Of a stretch of 64,000 nucleotides of DNA, positions 42,901 to 50,868 are shown in pieces (position 1 is the first letter of the stretch; the number at the start of each line of letters is the position of its first letter). The stretch spans positions 2,852,001 through 2,916,000 of the forward strand of contig CBDFNN010000004.1 of NCBI GenBank assembly GCA_965250215.1. Reading direction: 5' to 3'. The notes beneath the pieces were generated by a model, which had not been told where the DNA came from, searched no databases, and worked only from the letters and a program-made list of their open reading frames with translations. This stretch comes from CBDFNN01 sp965250215 (GTDB lineage: Bacteria; Bacteroidota; Rhodothermia; Rhodothermales; DATKEJ01). A program made the position numbers and the translations under genes.

Positions 42901-44483
42901 ACCAAGTCCTCCCTGATTGCGTCCAAGGGGGGATTAGTTACCTGAGCAAAGAGTTGTTTGAAGTAGTCAAACAAAGGTCGGCAATGATCCGAGAGCACGG
43001 CCAATGGAGTATCATTCCCCATAGAGCCAAGAGCTTCTTTGCCCTTTTCCGCCATCGGAGTAATGATGTGTTCTAAATCTTCTAGGCTGTATCCAAAATT
43101 TCTCCTGAGACATCTACACTGCTCCGGATTGGTTTTGAGCTCATCTGCATGACCCAACTGATCCAAGCTAATCAAATGATCTAGCCATTCCTTATAAGGT
43201 TTCGATTCCGATAAAGATCGCTTCAACTCTTCGTCGCTGATGATTCGCTGCTCCTCGAGGTCGACTAAGAACATTCGGCCAGGTGAAACGCGACCCTTCT
43301 CAATAATTTGAGACTCGTCGATGTCATAGACTCCAGCCTCTGATGAAAGGACGGCAAGTCCATCTGCCGTTAGCATGTATCTGCAAGGCCGAAGTCCATT
43401 CCGGTCTAAGACGGCACCAACAAATCGTCCGTCCGAAAATGGTAAGCAAGCAGGACCGTCCCACGGTTCCATCAAACAGGCATGATATTCGTAAAAAGCC
43501 TTCCTTGCGGGATCCATCTGGCGGTCTTTCTCCCAGGCTTCTGGAATGACCATCATCATGGCATGTGGAAGAGATCGGCCCGAATGGACGAGGAGCTCGA
43601 TTGCATTGTCCAGAATCATGGAGTCGCTTCCGCCTTCCGTCAATACTGATCTTCTTTCACCGGTCTCCGTCCTGGATGGGAATTGCAAATCTTCTCTCGA
43701 GTGCATCCTATTGACATTTCCACGAAGTGTATTAATTTCGCCATTGTGACAGAGATTTCTGAATGGCTGCGCCCGCTCCCAAGATGGGAAGGTGTTTGTA
43801 GAGAATCGAGAATGAACAAGAGCAAAGTTTGACTCATAGAGCGGGTCGGACAAGTCGGGATAAAAGCCTCTTAGTTGGTCGACCTTCAGCATTCCCTTAT
43901 AGACTATTGTCTGATTTGAGAAGCTGCAGAAATAGGGACGGTCTTTGTTGAAGCGTTCATCATTCTCAAACTCCATTTCGATTTGTCTTCTCAATGCATA
44001 GAGAAGAGCTCTTATCTCTAGCCCCTTATCTCCCTCGACAAAAACTTGCCAAATGGATGGCACGGATTTTTCAGCAAGCGACCCCATGAAATCGGAATTA
44101 CGTGGTACCTGTCGCCAAGCTAGTAACTTTAGATTTGATGACTCAATATTCTCATCAATCATGCTCATGGTATGTTGCCGTAGCAATGTGTCCTTAGGAA
44201 GGAAAAGCATTCCGACGGCAAGTTCATTCCCATCACTGAGCTCTACTCCCTGATCCTCAAGAAGAGAATTATAGAAGTCAACAGGGAGCGAAGTCATTAT
44301 TCCGCTTCCATCGCCGGTGCTAGGATCACATCCGCAAGCTCCCCGGTGATCCATCCTCTCAAGCATTGTTAGGCAGCTGTCCACGATATGATGGCTTGGC
44401 CGCCCTTTCGTATCAGCTATCAAGCCAACACCACAGGCATCGTGTTCGAATTCGGAACGATATAGGCCTTGTGAAGGGGTCAT
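39948..44483 (-). CDS. gltB: glutamate synthase large subunit
   Basis: 1511-residue ferredoxin- or NADPH-type glutamate synthase alpha subunit (2-oxoglutarate plus glutamine gives two glutamate). The class II amidotransferase domain is about 17-420, with nucleophile Cys17 in HDACGVGLIAD (a 16-residue propeptide precedes it). A central domain follows. The FMN/synthase domain (about 840-1210) has the AKPGEGGHLPGEKV loop and the 3Fe-4S Cys set C-V-M-M-R-K-C-H-L-N-T-C near 1107-1118. The C-terminal glutamate synthase beta-helix domain is about 1260-1480 (GDHGCEYMTGG). With gltD it forms the NADPH enzyme operon. Confidence 0.96.
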   Translation of the reverse strand: MTPSQGLYRSEFEHDACGVGLIADTKGRPSHHIVDSCLTMLERMDHRGACGCDPSTGDGSGIMTSLPVDFYNSLLEDQGVELSDGNELAVGMLFLPKDTLLRQHTMSMIDENIESSNLKLLAWRQVPRNSDFMGSLAEKSVPSIWQVFVEGDKGLEIRALLYALRRQIEMEFENDERFNKDRPYFCSFSNQTIVYKGMLKVDQLRGFYPDLSDPLYESNFALVHSRFSTNTFPSWERAQPFRNLCHNGEINTLRGNVNRMHSREDLQFPSRTETGERRSVLTEGGSDSMILDNAIELLVHSGRSLPHAMMMVIPEAWEKDRQMDPARKAFYEYHACLMEPWDGPACLPFSDGRFVGAVLDRNGLRPCRYMLTADGLAVLSSEAGVYDIDESQIIEKGRVSPGRMFLVDLEEQRIISDEELKRSLSESKPYKEWLDHLISLDQLGHADELKTNPEQCRCLRRNFGYSLEDLEHIITPMAEKGKEALGSMGNDTPLAVLSDHCRPLFDYFKQLFAQVTNPPLDAIREDLVTAMVTYVGSDSHLTSDGSHHCRRLRLDRPVISNQDLARIGNLNEGPTRSIIISLLYDGGSGLKGLEGALKSIFKQVDEALFEGISILILSDRGVNNNFQAVPSLLASSAVHHYLIRSGMRASCGIVVESGEPREVHHFCCLIGYGASAVNPYLALDGLRDLDIETPFEKRIGNYLDAANKGITKVMSKMGISTLQSYRGAQIFEAIGLSDELVSRYFTGTTNRLGGIGLATISDEIEMNHEVAYSSISGSSLPVGGIYSWRRSGESHHYTPSVVANLQQASQTGNFETYQAYSKMVNDSSRSAKTLRGLLDFKSTNASIDLDEVEPWTEIVKRFKTGAMSYGSISSEAHRTLAIAMNEIEGKSNTGEGGEEEDRYSRDSSARSRIKQVASGRFGVTISYLASADEIQIKMAQGAKPGEGGHLPGEKVFPWIAKTRNSTPFVGLISPPPHHDIYSIEDLAQLIFDLKSCNPSARISVKLVSEAGVGTIAAGVAKGLADVVLISGYDGGTGASPKTSIMHSGLPWELGLAETNQTLLLNGLRKRIKIECDGQLKTGRDVAIAALLGADEYGFATAPLVSMGCVMMRKCHLNTCPVGIATQDENLRKNFKGKPEHVINFFHFVAEELRRIMAELGFRTLDEMVGRVEMLEQVKDIAHRKAGTLNLSSLLFKAKPSLGVRSFDVDLELDPIAGSKDQLLIEKFGKVESVEIDIGNEDRSLGTGLSAHVESLRSAERLSRKKRETEESRRPSSGQIRLFDNSEFRIFARGSAGQSAAAFLAKGLRLEIEGEANDYLGKGMSGGVVVVKPKRSAAFVAANNTIIGNVAFYGATSGSAFISGRAGERFCVRNSGVKVVVEGIGDHGCEYMTGGRVVILGSTGKNFGAGMSGGYAFVFDKDGSFQSKCNLEMIRLDRSHVFHEELHRFLELHVQETASEKAKEILSDWEISKSHFVRVVPIEYEKALLRKDSEMQVVKSTMRESKKLLGYA

Positions 44484-44964
44484 TTTTGGGGGTCTTGGAG
44501 TCGTGCAGAGTGCACTGACAATAACGTTGGCTAAGGTTGGCGAGTCAAACCACAGATCTAGTGCTACTTTAGTGAAAGCGCTACCTATGCATATTTAACG
44601 TAACCGCTTCCGTGACTATTATTATTACGCAAAGCGCTACCATGCCTAATATTATCAGTTTTTATTCTTATTCTGCTTTATTAATGTTATTATCCTTTCG
44701 AAGCCATTTCACCTAGACTTCATGAATTGAGTCATGGCGGAAACGCTTTTATCAATTGCGAAGTCCCGTTTGCTACGAATGCATTCGCTTGGGAAATTCT
44801 CCCGAGAACGCCTAAATATGAATCACAATTTAGGGTGGGACCTAACTATTTAGGAGATGCATATTCGGTTACAGGCCAAACAATGCACCACTTCTCTAGA
44901 GGTGCTACATATGAAACCTATATCTACTTTGCTTCGCTCTCCTTCGGCGATAACAAGCACGATA
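44484..44964. promoter_or_regulatory. gltB upstream spacer with a direct repeat (AAAGCGCTACC)
   Basis: The 481-base spacer before gltB contains AAAGCGCTACC at 44575-44585 and again at 44631-44641. Each is followed by ATGC-like bases (CTATGC, ATGCC), and GTAACCGCTTCC lies between them. The 56-base spacing between repeats suits a protein that binds two sites; the half-site resembles GCGCTT-type operators, but no regulator gene is nearby. From 44650 to 44700 it is very A/T-rich, a possible promoter region. A 90-codon TTG frame (44727-44999) in the remainder is not supported. Confidence 0.4.
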
Positions 44965-46329
44965 TCAGAGGTCAAATGGACTCAGCAGTATGTCCATAAC
45001 CGCAGTGGGAGATATTTCGTCGATGCCATCATAACACTCCGAAATAAAAACGGGGCCATTCTCTTTTAAAGAAGTAATCGACCCATGAGAGCCCTTGACG
45101 AGACTTGCGTCTAGAGGAATCAGATCCATCAAATATCTAAAACCAAGTTTCTTTTGAGCCAGCCGAAATCCGGCTTTCAACATTGGCGATTTCAATTGCG
45201 GGTCAACAAAGAGTTCAACGGGATCGTAGCCTGGCTTTCTGTGGATATCGACACATCGAGCGAAATCTGGTGCCTTATCATCATCCATCCAATAGTAATA
45301 GGAAAACCAAGAGTTCTCCATTGCTACTGCAACCAGCTCTCCGGAACGCTCATGATCCAATCCAGCTTGCACTTTCGATTCGCCGTGCAAAATCTGTGCG
45401 ATCCCATCGACGCGCTCTAGCTCATTCTTAACTTCCTCAAGAATAGATGCGTCTTCTACATAGACATGAGCAAGTTGATGGTCGGCGACTGCAAAGGCTT
45501 TAGATGCACCAGGGTCTAACAACTCCCTTCCCAGTTCCTCCCTTATTCCGATCCAACCCTTTTCGCGGAATACTCGATTAAGATGTATCGGGTTATCAAC
45601 ATTGACGATCCCATACTCTGATAGAATTGTCACGAGGACGCCCCGCTTTTTGTAGAAATCTATAAGCTCCCCACAGACTTGATCAATCTCGGCCAAATGA
45701 GTTGCCAAATTGATAGAGTCTGGCCCTTCCTGCTGTAAAATGTAGTCCAAATGGGGTAGATAGACCAATGACATACTAGGGGAGTATTTCTTTTCGACTT
45801 CCATAGAGCTCTTTGCAATCCATGCACTCGAGTTGATTGTGGTCCGAGGGCCCCAAAATTCGAATAATGGAAATTGACCTAGTTGCGTTTGCAAATTATC
45901 CCGCAGTTCAGGCGGCTGAGAATAGACATCTGGAAGCTTGCGACCATCGGCGGGATACATTGGTCGCGGTGTAACACTCAAATCTACCGTGCTATACATA
46001 TTGTACCACCAAAACATGTTGGCGCATACAAAACTCGGATCTAGGTCTTTGGCAATATCCCAGATTTTGGGCGACTGCACGAGCTTATTGGACTGCCGCC
46101 AAAACTTCACCTCGCATTCGTCGCGAAAGTACCAGCCATTGCCAACGATTCCGTGCTCACTCGGCATCTTCCCCGTCAAGTAGGTTGACTGAACAGAACA
46201 GGTTACAGAAGGAAGAATCTGCCCAATAGAAGAGACTCCATTCCTTTCCGCGAAAGATTTAAGATTTGGCGTATGACCTCCAATCAGGTCTGGTGTGAGT
46301 CCGACTACATTTATTACTGCTGTCCTCAT
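44965..46329 (-). CDS. eboF: EboF-like alkaline-phosphatase-superfamily protein (nucleotide pyrophosphatase/phosphodiesterase type)
   Basis: 454 residues. Metal and nucleophile motifs of the type I phosphodiesterase/phosphatase fold are present: INVVGLTPDLIGGHTPNL (first metal site), LPSVTCSVQSTYLTGKMPSEHG with the nucleophile Thr, VYLPHLDYILQQ, and TILSEYGIVNVD. HGSITS near the C-terminus holds the last His. There is no signal peptide. It is the last gene of the ebo cluster in transcription order, 3 bases after EboC. The family's substrate is not known; cleaving a phosphodiester or nucleotide-activated compound made by EboD/EboC is the natural idea. Confidence 0.85.
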   Translation of the reverse strand: MRTAVINVVGLTPDLIGGHTPNLKSFAERNGVSSIGQILPSVTCSVQSTYLTGKMPSEHGIVGNGWYFRDECEVKFWRQSNKLVQSPKIWDIAKDLDPSFVCANMFWWYNMYSTVDLSVTPRPMYPADGRKLPDVYSQPPELRDNLQTQLGQFPLFEFWGPRTTINSSAWIAKSSMEVEKKYSPSMSLVYLPHLDYILQQEGPDSINLATHLAEIDQVCGELIDFYKKRGVLVTILSEYGIVNVDNPIHLNRVFREKGWIGIREELGRELLDPGASKAFAVADHQLAHVYVEDASILEEVKNELERVDGIAQILHGESKVQAGLDHERSGELVAVAMENSWFSYYYWMDDDKAPDFARCVDIHRKPGYDPVELFVDPQLKSPMLKAGFRLAQKKLGFRYLMDLIPLDASLVKGSHGSITSLKENGPVFISECYDGIDEISPTAVMDILLSPFDL

Positions 46330-46332
46330 TGA

Positions 46333-47193
46333 TCAAGTACCACGGATAAATCTTTGGAGGGCCAGGGTCAGGAAAAACATCGACAGACAAAAATATACAG
46401 TCCAAGATGCGGCTCTATCGGCGAGAATCATGGCATCGAATAGGGCTATCCCGGCTATCAACCCACCTATTCCCAGCCCGTATTTCTTCTTGATTATCCA
46501 ATAGACACAGCTTGAAGTCCAGAGAAGCATCGAAACCGGTAAATACCAAAACTCTTCTGTACCGGTCTTAGTATTCCAATCGAGTGCTAGCAATATAATC
46601 GGTGCAAAGAGAAGAACTCCTGGCAAAGTTAATGATACTTCGTTGTCTTCCGCTCGTCGAGCAATCCACGTCAATCCAAGTACATAAACCGCAAGAAATA
46701 TTGCTAGAATTACAATGTGTGATTTAGCTAAAGCTGTGCCATACCCAAGCAAACTTGCTCCAATGACATAAACAAGGGCCCTGGAGAAGGCCATGAATAG
46801 AATGGACCAAAGGTGGCTTTTGTGAGAAATATCGTAGACGAGAATACCTGACGCCAGAGCTAGGCCTAGGTAGAATTGATTGAGTCCATAGAATGAGAGC
46901 ATCAGACACGCGACCAGCAATTGAGCGAGGCCAATAATCCCGACAGCAGACCTAGATATCTCTCCTGCTGGGATAGGTCGATAATTCTGATGGCGAGAAT
47001 CATAATCCGCATCGAAAAAATCGTTGAGATACATTCCACCGGTGTAAAAAAGGACTATCGCCAAGGCCCCGAGAAAGACCTTCGAATCCATGGCTAATCC
47101 ACCGGCAATCCCGAATCCAAGGACGAGGTTTGAAAGCACCGTAGGTGTATTCGAAACTCGAGCCAATCTGAGATGTGTGGCAAGAGTAGGCAT
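46333..47193 (-). CDS. eboC: EboC-like UbiA-superfamily prenyltransferase
   Basis: 286 residues from the ATG at 47193, which overlaps the EboE stop as TAATG; the frame is open further upstream, but that part would lie inside EboE. It is a polytopic membrane protein (eight or nine hydrophobic helices). The first aspartate motif is NDFFDADYDSRHQ (N-D-x-x-D-x-x-x-D), typical of UbiA prenyltransferases, after which RPIPAGEISR is the conserved loop. The second Asp-rich motif of classical UbiA is weak, as in the EboC branch, so an activated non-prenyl group is possible. It would attach a lipid or isoprenoid tail to the Ebo metabolite. Confidence 0.85.
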   Translation of the reverse strand: MPTLATHLRLARVSNTPTVLSNLVLGFGIAGGLAMDSKVFLGALAIVLFYTGGMYLNDFFDADYDSRHQNYRPIPAGEISRSAVGIIGLAQLLVACLMLSFYGLNQFYLGLALASGILVYDISHKSHLWSILFMAFSRALVYVIGASLLGYGTALAKSHIVILAIFLAVYVLGLTWIARRAEDNEVSLTLPGVLLFAPIILLALDWNTKTGTEEFWYLPVSMLLWTSSCVYWIIKKKYGLGIGGLIAGIALFDAMILADRAASWTVYFCLSMFFLTLALQRFIRGT

Positions 47194-48401
47194 TAGGCAA
47201 GTAAATCTAGAACCCATTCGTATTCGCGCTGAATCGAGGCTGCCATTTCCTGCTTTAGATAGGAAGGCAAGACATCCCAAGTATATGTCTCTATCTCAAG
47301 ATGGCGTGTAAATCCCATTCCCTTATTCAGTATTAAAGCTTTTTCAATGGCGCTTTGAGTGGACCCAAACTCACCGAGGTCTTTAGCGAATATCGGAACG
47401 TGGAAATGAATTCGCCACTGCTCCGCTTCTGGGTCATCTAGATTTCCAAGAGCTTGGTCCAAGTCAAGAAAAGATTTGAATGACTGGTCGTGGTTTCTTT
47501 GAACGACCTGATGTAAATACACAGACTCAACAAACTTTTCCAATGCTATCCGAATCACTTCCCGGTCAGAAGGATCGATTGGCAAATCTACTTGAAGGGC
47601 TGAGCTAATCTGAATTTTACCAACCTTGATTCCTAGCTCGTTGTAGCTTTTTAAAACGGCTTCTGCATCCTCGAATGCTACAGCTACATGACAAGTATCC
47701 CAGCAAACTTGCAAATGCCTCAGGATAAGTTTTCTTGCCTCTTCTATTGAACAACCACGCAGAGCCCCAAGCTCTTTTGCACCATCCTTCAAAAGACGAT
47801 CACTAAAAAAGCTTACCAGTTGCTCACTATTCTCAAAAACACCATCCGGCTCGGGCTCAATATCAATATGAATGAAAACGCCTTTTTCTTCCTCCAACTG
47901 AGCAAGATTCACCACGATCTCTATCAAGTGTGCCGTGAAGACGTACCAATTATCTTCACCAATTTCTTCACCAAACCAAGGCCTGTAAGAAAGTGGGTTT
48001 GTTGATATTCCGCCCTCCATTCCTTTTGGAAGAAGTTCTGCTAGAATCTTAATGCATCGCTTGGTATAACCCACGCGCTCACGAGACATCCAGTCCGGAG
48101 CATGAACTTCATCCTTGACGGGACTTTTGTGAAAAGTACCATGAGGAAAAGCATTCATGGTAAAAACGTAAAGACCCGCGTCTTCAAGCTCGCGCTTAAA
48201 ACTAGCAAGCCTGTCGTCCTCGAGAAACTGTTCACTCTCTTCCCCCGAAAGTCTCAGTCCAATCCCAAATTTCTGATCAGGACTCAGATTCGATTTCAAC
48301 TCCCTGCCATATCGAAGGACACTATCCCGTACATCTTGCCATCCAGCAGCGGGATGAATATTGCTGCAGTAGGTAAGGTGTAGGTTTTCGCCGATCTGCA
48401 T
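47193..48401 (-). CDS. eboE: metabolite traffic protein EboE (xylose-isomerase-like TIM barrel)
   Basis: 402 residues, TIM barrel of the xylose isomerase-like / sugar-phosphate isomerase superfamily. Markers of EboE are LTYCSNIHPAAGWQDVRDS at the N-terminus, FTMNAFPHGTFH, LEEEKGVFIHIDIEPEPDG, CWDTCHVAVAFED (H and E/D metal ligands), and FHVPIFAKDLGEFGSTQ near the end. The conserved E, D and H residues suggest a divalent metal site. The reaction is unknown. In cyanobacteria loss of ebo genes blocks passage of the scytonemin precursor to the periplasm, which gave the family its metabolite traffic name. It follows EboB by 3 bases. Confidence 0.88.
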   Translation of the reverse strand: MQIGENLHLTYCSNIHPAAGWQDVRDSVLRYGRELKSNLSPDQKFGIGLRLSGEESEQFLEDDRLASFKRELEDAGLYVFTMNAFPHGTFHKSPVKDEVHAPDWMSRERVGYTKRCIKILAELLPKGMEGGISTNPLSYRPWFGEEIGEDNWYVFTAHLIEIVVNLAQLEEEKGVFIHIDIEPEPDGVFENSEQLVSFFSDRLLKDGAKELGALRGCSIEEARKLILRHLQVCWDTCHVAVAFEDAEAVLKSYNELGIKVGKIQISSALQVDLPIDPSDREVIRIALEKFVESVYLHQVVQRNHDQSFKSFLDLDQALGNLDDPEAEQWRIHFHVPIFAKDLGEFGSTQSAIEKALILNKGMGFTRHLEIETYTWDVLPSYLKQEMAASIQREYEWVLDLLA

Positions 48402-48404
48402 TTG

Positions 48405-49238
48405 CTAAGCGTTGAGCGCGACGTGAATTCGACCCTCCGGAATTGAAAATCTCCGGTTCTGTTTTAGAAAGGAATTGGGATTATCGAAAACAATCTTTTT
48501 GATAAAAGCCTCGTCATGACCTCGTCTTCTCATTTCTCTGACGAATAGCGGAACTGCCATTGGAGCCGATCGACCCCAGTCACATGCAGATGCCACATAG
48601 ATTCTCTCATCGCCATACATCTCGATCATATCGATGGCACGTCCTGGTGAACATTTGCTGGTTGGATAAAGGGTGATGCCTGCCCAGAATCCCTCGGACA
48701 GAACCATATCAATCGTATGCTCCTCAACATGATCAACTGCAACTCTCTTTTGGTTCACTCTTGAATCCGCAACTAAGGCATCCACGATATGACGCGTACC
48801 CTTGTACTTGTCCTCCAAATGAGGTGTGTGAATTAGAATCATTTGATCCTGATTCATTGCGAGGTCAACATGATCATTGAAGGTATCCAGCTCGTTTCTC
48901 GTAACTCGATTCAGGCCGATCTCTCCAATTCCGATCACATTATCGTGATCCAAATATTGAGGAATAATATCGAGGACTTTCTTAGTCAACTCCCTGTCCT
49001 CCCCTTCCTTGGGGTTCAGACAGAGCCAAGAGTAATGCTTGATCCCGAAGCGAGCGGCTCGCTTAGGTTCGAAATCTGTGAGATGATGAAAGTAGTCAGC
49101 AAATGAATCGGCACTCGTCCGATCATATCCTGCCCAAAAAGCCGGCTCTGTGACCGCCCGACATCCCGACATCGCCATGACTTCATAGTCATCGGTGGTT
49201 CGTGAAATCATGTGGGCATGCATATCGATGAAATTCAT
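48405..49238 (-). CDS. eboB: EboB-like TatD-family metal-dependent hydrolase
   Basis: 277-residue amidohydrolase-like TIM barrel. It starts MNFIDMHAHMISR with the H-x-H metal motif. GIGEIGLNRV (metal-binding Glu), ILIHTPH, VDHVEEHT and VASACDWGRSAP (catalytic Asp) follow, giving the complete TatD ligand set. TatD proteins are nucleases or hydrolases; this subgroup is found only with ebo genes, so a small-molecule substrate is more likely, which is inference. The start overlaps the EboA stop by 4 bases (ATGA), a strong sign of coupled translation. Confidence 0.85.
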   Translation of the reverse strand: MNFIDMHAHMISRTTDDYEVMAMSGCRAVTEPAFWAGYDRTSADSFADYFHHLTDFEPKRAARFGIKHYSWLCLNPKEGEDRELTKKVLDIIPQYLDHDNVIGIGEIGLNRVTRNELDTFNDHVDLAMNQDQMILIHTPHLEDKYKGTRHIVDALVADSRVNQKRVAVDHVEEHTIDMVLSEGFWAGITLYPTSKCSPGRAIDMIEMYGDERIYVASACDWGRSAPMAVPLFVREMRRRGHDEAFIKKIVFDNPNSFLKQNRRFSIPEGRIHVALNA

Positions 49239-49564
49239 TGTCCGTCACCTCCCGCTTCTGTTAGTTTCTCGGCGTCGAAAGCTCCAAAGGCATGCTGTTG
49301 ATCGCGCTCATCCATCAGTTCAATACGTGGATCACTCAAGAGCATCTGGACTCTTTCAACCCTTCCAGGCTCATCGCTCATCAATTCAGCTACTGCTTTC
49401 TTGAATGCTTTATACCGAAATTCACTATCTGCGTTTTTGTTAGTTGATCTATCTAGCCGATCGAGAAAGGCTGCGACGGCGACGATTTGCGCGCGATATT
49501 CGATGAAGTACTCGTCGATGATCTCTTTCTGAGACATGGGACAAGTTTCTTTGTATCGATCCAT
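49235..49564 (-). CDS. eboA: EboA-like small protein
   Basis: 109 residues, helical and charged, without signal peptide or membrane segment. It matches the short form of EboA: an N-terminal helix (MSQKEIIDEYFIEYRAQIVA) and a core FRYKAFKKAVAELMSDEPGRVERVQMLL, ending in a Gly/Glu-rich tail. EboA has no known fold or activity; cyanobacterial members are longer and usually lead the operon. The identification rests on position between EboD and EboB more than on sequence. It ends inside the EboB start and begins at the base next to the EboD stop. Confidence 0.65.
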   Translation of the reverse strand: MDRYKETCPMSQKEIIDEYFIEYRAQIVAVAAFLDRLDRSTNKNADSEFRYKAFKKAVAELMSDEPGRVERVQMLLSDPRIELMDERDQQHAFGAFDAEKLTEAGGDGQ

Positions 49565-50752
49565 CTAATAATTTCGTTTTAAAAGGTAGTTGATGCTTTC
49601 TACCATAAGTTCGGGATTTACATCGTTGACCTCAAGCGGTTGTCCAACTCCCTGCAACATCATTAGGGTTAACCTTCCACCGAGATGCTCTCTGAACTCT
49701 TCCAAGCCCTTCATTATCGTAAAATAACCATCTTCCGACTTTGCAGACAACAAGTTATGTGAGGTGGCCAGACCAATTGTATCAAAGTAGCCCAGGATTC
49801 TGTCAAGCTCCCCTTTCCTGAGCCAACCTTGCAAGTGCGAATAAACACAGTCCAAACTAAGTCCTATCGCCACCGCCTCTCCATGTCGGATTTTATAGTT
49901 CGAAAGACTCTCCAATTTGTGAGCGCTCCAATGTCCAAAATCTAAAGGCCGAGAGGATCCTTGTTCAAATGGATCACCAGATGTGGCGATGTGTTCGAGG
50001 TGTAACTCTGCACATCTCAGAACGACGCGCTCCATTGCATCGAGATTGCGATCTCGAATTGCGCTGGCCATCTCCTCCATCTCCCTGAAGAATTCTGGGT
50101 CTTTTAACAGGACTACTTTAACGGCCTCGGAGACGCCACCAAGCCAATCTCGATCTTCCAAAGTCTCAAGTAAATTGGCGTCGTTGACAACCGCGTTTGG
50201 GGGACAAAAGACACCCTGGAAATTCTTCTTTCCAAACCTGTTTATACCGTTCTTGACACCAAGTCCCGAATCGTTCTGGGAGAGTACTGTAGAGGGGATT
50301 CGAATATGCCGAACACCTCGATGAGCCGTGGCTGCTGCAAATCCGACTGCGTCGATGACTGCTCCTCCACCAATGGCAATGATGACACTATGTCTATCAA
50401 TGCTATGCTCATCCACTAGGGTTAAGACTCTCTCGACAAGCTCGAGGTCGTTTTTGCAAGTCTCTCCTCCTCTGACAGTGACAAGATCACATAGCCTCAA
50501 ACCGGTAGGGTGATTAACCGAAATCGATGCAAAGTATTCGGTGATCCTTTCCCTGATCGAATCATGATTTTTCACGACTCCATCGTCAATAAAGATCAAG
50601 ACTTTGCAAAGGGACACGGAAGACAGTCCATCTAGGACATCCTTCAGGCTCGGATTGTCCAAGGCAAAGATGTCGCGCGAAAAGACTACCGGATAGGTAA
50701 AATCGACTCGGACTTTTTGCAGAATGGCGGTATTCGATGTGACTCCTCTCAT
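49565..50752 (-). CDS. eboD: EboD-like sugar phosphate cyclase (3-dehydroquinate synthase family)
   Basis: About 395 residues from ATG 50752. The NAD-binding loop is IIAIGGGAVIDAVGFAAATAHRG and the lysine region is DANLLETLEDRDWLGGVSEAVKV. Metal ligands are the Glu of SEAVK, His in FGHWSAHKLESLS, and His in IRHGEAVAIG, so the cyclase site is intact. It does not look like a housekeeping AroB, since NDSGLGVKNGINRFGKKNFQGVF replaces the AroB block (given here in family terms). Related enzymes make 2-epi-5-epi-valiolone, DHQ or 4-deoxygadusol-type rings. A longer GTG start (50806) falls inside a 9-bp hairpin and is less likely. Confidence 0.82.
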   Translation of the reverse strand: MRGVTSNTAILQKVRVDFTYPVVFSRDIFALDNPSLKDVLDGLSSVSLCKVLIFIDDGVVKNHDSIRERITEYFASISVNHPTGLRLCDLVTVRGGETCKNDLELVERVLTLVDEHSIDRHSVIIAIGGGAVIDAVGFAAATAHRGVRHIRIPSTVLSQNDSGLGVKNGINRFGKKNFQGVFCPPNAVVNDANLLETLEDRDWLGGVSEAVKVVLLKDPEFFREMEEMASAIRDRNLDAMERVVLRCAELHLEHIATSGDPFEQGSSRPLDFGHWSAHKLESLSNYKIRHGEAVAIGLSLDCVYSHLQGWLRKGELDRILGYFDTIGLATSHNLLSAKSEDGYFTIMKGLEEFREHLGGRLTLMMLQGVGQPLEVNDVNPELMVESINYLLKRNY

Positions 50753-50794
50753 CTCCTGCGAATACCTAACTGATTTGGCTCCGTTCCCAAGAAG

Positions 50795-50822
50795 AGAACG
50801 GCTCACTGAGGCAAGCCGTTCT
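50795..50822. repeat. 9-bp perfect hairpin between the symporter gene and eboD
   Basis: AGAACGGCT (50795-50803) and AGCCGTTCT (50814-50822) form a 9-bp perfect inverted repeat with a 10-base loop. There is no T-tract on the minus strand, so it is not a full terminator. It may lower readthrough from the symporter gene into the ebo cluster, or be a processing site that separates the two. Confidence 0.6.
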
Positions 50823-50868
50823 TAGTCTGATAAGTGCTTAAAAGCAATGAAGTCAGTGTCTGATTCTA

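Noticed and set aside
44727..44999. 90-codon plus-strand frame with TTG start upstream of gltB
   Set aside because: No ribosome-binding signal, no recognisable motif, and its end runs antisense into EboF. It is most likely chance in an A/T-rich spacer.
47194..47280. 29-codon upstream extension of EboC
   Set aside because: It lies inside the EboE coding end, and the helix pattern and the TAATG overlap favour ATG 47193.
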